Shown: positions 4,358-6,362 of the stretch, one piece after another | How positions within the stretch are numbered: the stretch's first letter is position 1 | How the letters are laid out: each line of letters starts with the position of its first letter | Assembly (NCBI GenBank): GCA_964349515.1 | Contig: CAYGHG010000134.1 | Coordinates: 1-6,362, forward strand | Length of the DNA: 6,362 nt | Source: CAYGHG01 sp964349515 | Lineage (GTDB): Bacteria; Oederibacteriota; PGYV01; CAYGHG01 | Direction: 5' to 3' | Position numbers and translations under genes: made by a program | The notes under the pieces: generated by a model | Database searches by the model: none | What the model was told of the DNA's origin: nothing | Seen by the model: the letters and a program-made list of their open reading frames with translations, nothing else

Positions 4358-6362
4358 CGGCAAAAGACCGCTCATACCTGTTTATTCTGTCCTGTCTTTG
4401 TATTTATGCTTTTGCCCCCCAATATTTATCGGATAAGATAATAGCATGGCTGGATGCCTCTCATTATTTTTACCCCTTCAGGGATTTGACCGCCGAAGCC
4501 GTAAAAAGCGGCGTAATGCCCGCGTGGAACCCATACATATACTGCGGCAACCCGCTCATTGCAAACATGCAGTCGGCTGTTTTTTACCCGCTCTCGGTTT
4601 TCTTTTATCTTCTGCCTTTTGACGCCGCGGTGAGGGGCATCACTTTTGCCGCTTATTTCATAATGTCTTTTTCTTTTTATAACCTCGCGAGGCTCTATAA
4701 GATAAGCGAAGAGGGTTCGTTTTTGTCAGCCGTGATTTACGGCCTTACTTTTTTCATGATGGTAAAGGCGCCGGAACTTGCAGACCTGCACGTCATGGTG
4801 TGGATGCCCGCGGCGCTTTACTTTATGAAAAAGCACCTCGCGGGAGGGGCGCTGCACGACGCGGTGCTGTCCGGCGTTTGCGTGGCGCTGTCATTTCTCG
4901 GCGGCCATCCGCAGGTTTTTCTTTATGTTTTTATTCTCTACTGCATTATTTTTGTTTATGAAGCCGCGCTCTCCGGCAGGGGGGTAAAAAAGAGCGTTGT
5001 TTCATTTTTTATAATAATGGCTGTGCCTCTGTTTGCAGCCGGTTTTCAGGCCGTTGTCACGATGAAGTTTATTCTGCTGAGCAAACGCACGGACTCCGGC
5101 TTGAGCCCTGCTGAGATAAAGAGCAGCTACCTTAACGCCTGGCATATTTTGATTATGTTTTTTGGTTTTGCCTCAAATTACGCCGACCTCGCCGTGAAGC
5201 ATTTAAAGTGGAGCGGCCAGATTGACATGGGCCCTGCTGCGATGCTGCTTGTGATTCTCGGCGCGCTTTTTGCAAAAGAACGCGGGCTGAAGAATATGCT
5301 GGTTATCACCGCCCTGTTTTCCATGTTTCTTGTTTTTCTCGGCCGTATGCCGTTTTTTGATTTTCTGCTCGAAAAAGCGGAGTTTTTAAAAACTATGCGC
5401 TACCCGTCAAAAGCCGCGCTGTTGCTTCTTTTCAGCGCCGCTTTGCTGGCGGGAATGGGTTTTGATGCTGTTTTCAAAGGTGAGCCTGAAAGGGCAAAAA
5501 AAGCAGGGCGGGCAGCGGCGGTTATTTTTACGGCTGTTGCGGCGCTGTTTTGCACGCTGATTGCGGGCAGGGATTTTATTATAAAAAAGTATAAAGACGT
5601 TTTTGCGCCTGAGATGTCCCTGCCTCAGATTTATGATGTTTTGGAGTCGTATAATGCCTTTATTTCGGAATTCGGACTGTATCTTCTGGTTTTGGCGTCA
5701 GCCTCGGCGCTGATATACGCGGCAGGCGTAAAACGCATAAAGCCGGCTGCTGCAGGGATTGTGCTTCTGATACTGATATCCCTGACCGAATCTCATTATT
5801 CAAACAAACACTTCAGCCATTATGAAAATTATGGAGTATTAATGGCGCCTACGGCAGGCATGAAGGCTGTAAAGGGCGCAAAAGAAAACCCCCGGGTCCT
5901 CGCTCCGAACGTAATTGGCAATTTTGAAACAAGGGAACCGGTAACAAGTACGAGGGAGTTTATCCTGAACGCGAGGGACGCGCTGATACCAAACGCGCCG
6001 ATGACAGCGCGCATATTGAATGCGGACGGGTTTGACTCGCTGATTACTGCATCGCACCACAGGCTGAAGGCGCTGTTTTCAATGGAGGAGAGGCCCTGGG
6101 AACACAGGGCTTTTGCGCTTTTATCCGCCGATTATATTGCCGCTGTTTATCCGCTTGCGGGCGCGCCTCTGAGGGCGTTTTATGCCGGTGCGGGTTATAT
6201 TTATGAAAATGCAAACAGCGCCGCAAAGGCTTTTTTCGTACCCGCCACAGACAGGGTCATATATACTGATGACAGGGCGGAAATTGCCGGGGTTCTTAAC
6301 AATCAGGCGTTTGACGCTTATTCCGACCTCGTGATTGAAAGCGCCGGGGCTGTGTCTTTGGC
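4354..6362 (+). CDS. YfhO-like multi-pass membrane protein, GT-C glycosyltransferase-like, cut by the window end
   Basis: The frame is open from ATG 4354 to the last base, giving 669 codons with no stop, so the C-terminus is missing. About a dozen hydrophobic segments are visible between residues 7 and 478 (for example 7-25, 75-90, 122-137, 186-203, 215-235, 295-307, 315-330, 354-369, 387-404, 441-457, 466-478), followed by a soluble, probably extracytoplasmic region from about 480. YfhO-type features include WLDASHYFYPFRD (32-44), PAWNPYIYCGNPLIANMQS (56-74), MRYPSK (348-353), DYIAA (593-597) and YIYENANSAAKAFFV (615-629). YfhO of Bacillus is linked to sugar decoration of lipoteichoic acid; the substrate here is unknown. 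The start overlaps the speB stop by four bases (ATGA), suggesting coupled translation with the polyamine operon, though a functional link is not implied. Confidence 0.85.
   Translation, partial: MTAKDRSYLFILSCLCIYAFAPQYLSDKIIAWLDASHYFYPFRDLTAEAVKSGVMPAWNPYIYCGNPLIANMQSAVFYPLSVFFYLLPFDAAVRGITFAAYFIMSFSFYNLARLYKISEEGSFLSAVIYGLTFFMMVKAPELADLHVMVWMPAALYFMKKHLAGGALHDAVLSGVCVALSFLGGHPQVFLYVFILYCIIFVYEAALSGRGVKKSVVSFFIIMAVPLFAAGFQAVVTMKFILLSKRTDSGLSPAEIKSSYLNAWHILIMFFGFASNYADLAVKHLKWSGQIDMGPAAMLLVILGALFAKERGLKNMLVITALFSMFLVFLGRMPFFDFLLEKAEFLKTMRYPSKAALLLLFSAALLAGMGFDAVFKGEPERAKKAGRAAAVIFTAVAALFCTLIAGRDFIIKKYKDVFAPEMSLPQIYDVLESYNAFISEFGLYLLVLASASALIYAAGVKRIKPAAAGIVLLILISLTESHYSNKHFSHYENYGVLMAPTAGMKAVKGAKENPRVLAPNVIGNFETREPVTSTREFILNARDALIPNAPMTARILNADGFDSLITASHHRLKALFSMEERPWEHRAFALLSADYIAAVYPLAGAPLRAFYAGAGYIYENANSAAKAFFVPATDRVIYTDDRAEIAGVLNNQAFDAYSDLVIESAGAVSL

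Overview
This window most likely comes from an uncultivated bacterium of mid-range GC. It has Shine-Dalgarno-led genes packed into overlapping operons, a bacterial-type HipBA module and interspersed palindromic repeats. The phylum cannot be fixed from the sequence. A pyruvoyl-dependent arginine decarboxylase is best known from archaea, but it also occurs in many bacterial lineages, and the other content here is bacterial.

Positions 1-267 hold no convincing gene. They contain a weak terminator-like hairpin, the first copy of a GC-rich palindromic repeat (85-125), and a compact control region for the next operon. That region has three near-identical palindromes (142-157, 192-205, 241-254) at an exact 49-bp period around a plausible promoter. 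Positions 268-1820 carry a type II toxin-antitoxin pair, hipB (Xre-type DNA-binding antitoxin) and hipA (Ser/Thr kinase toxin), overlapping by one base. A second copy of the palindromic repeat begins inside the end of hipA and supplies its last codons and stop codon. The module therefore sits between direct repeats about 1.7 kb apart.

Positions 1821-2172 have no gene. They contain a degenerate tandem repeat tract (1881-2040), a strong hairpin with a T-run that could end the hipBA transcript, and a candidate promoter and ribosome binding site for the next operon.

Positions 2173-4357 form a tight polyamine operon: pdaD (arginine to agmatine), speE (aminopropyltransferase) and speB (agmatinase-family ureohydrolase). 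Arginine could become spermidine by either order of the last two steps: agmatine to putrescine to spermidine, or agmatine to N1-aminopropylagmatine to spermidine. No S-adenosylmethionine decarboxylase (speD), needed for the aminopropyl donor, is present here. The last gene starts at 4354, overlaps the speB stop by four bases and stays open to the window end. It encodes a large multi-pass membrane protein of the YfhO/GT-C glycosyltransferase-like type.

I see no certain new biological system. The most distinctive structures are the 49-bp-phased operator triplet, the repeat-bounded hipBA module whose toxin gene ends in the repeat, and the repeat mosaic downstream that shares sequence with the bounding repeat.
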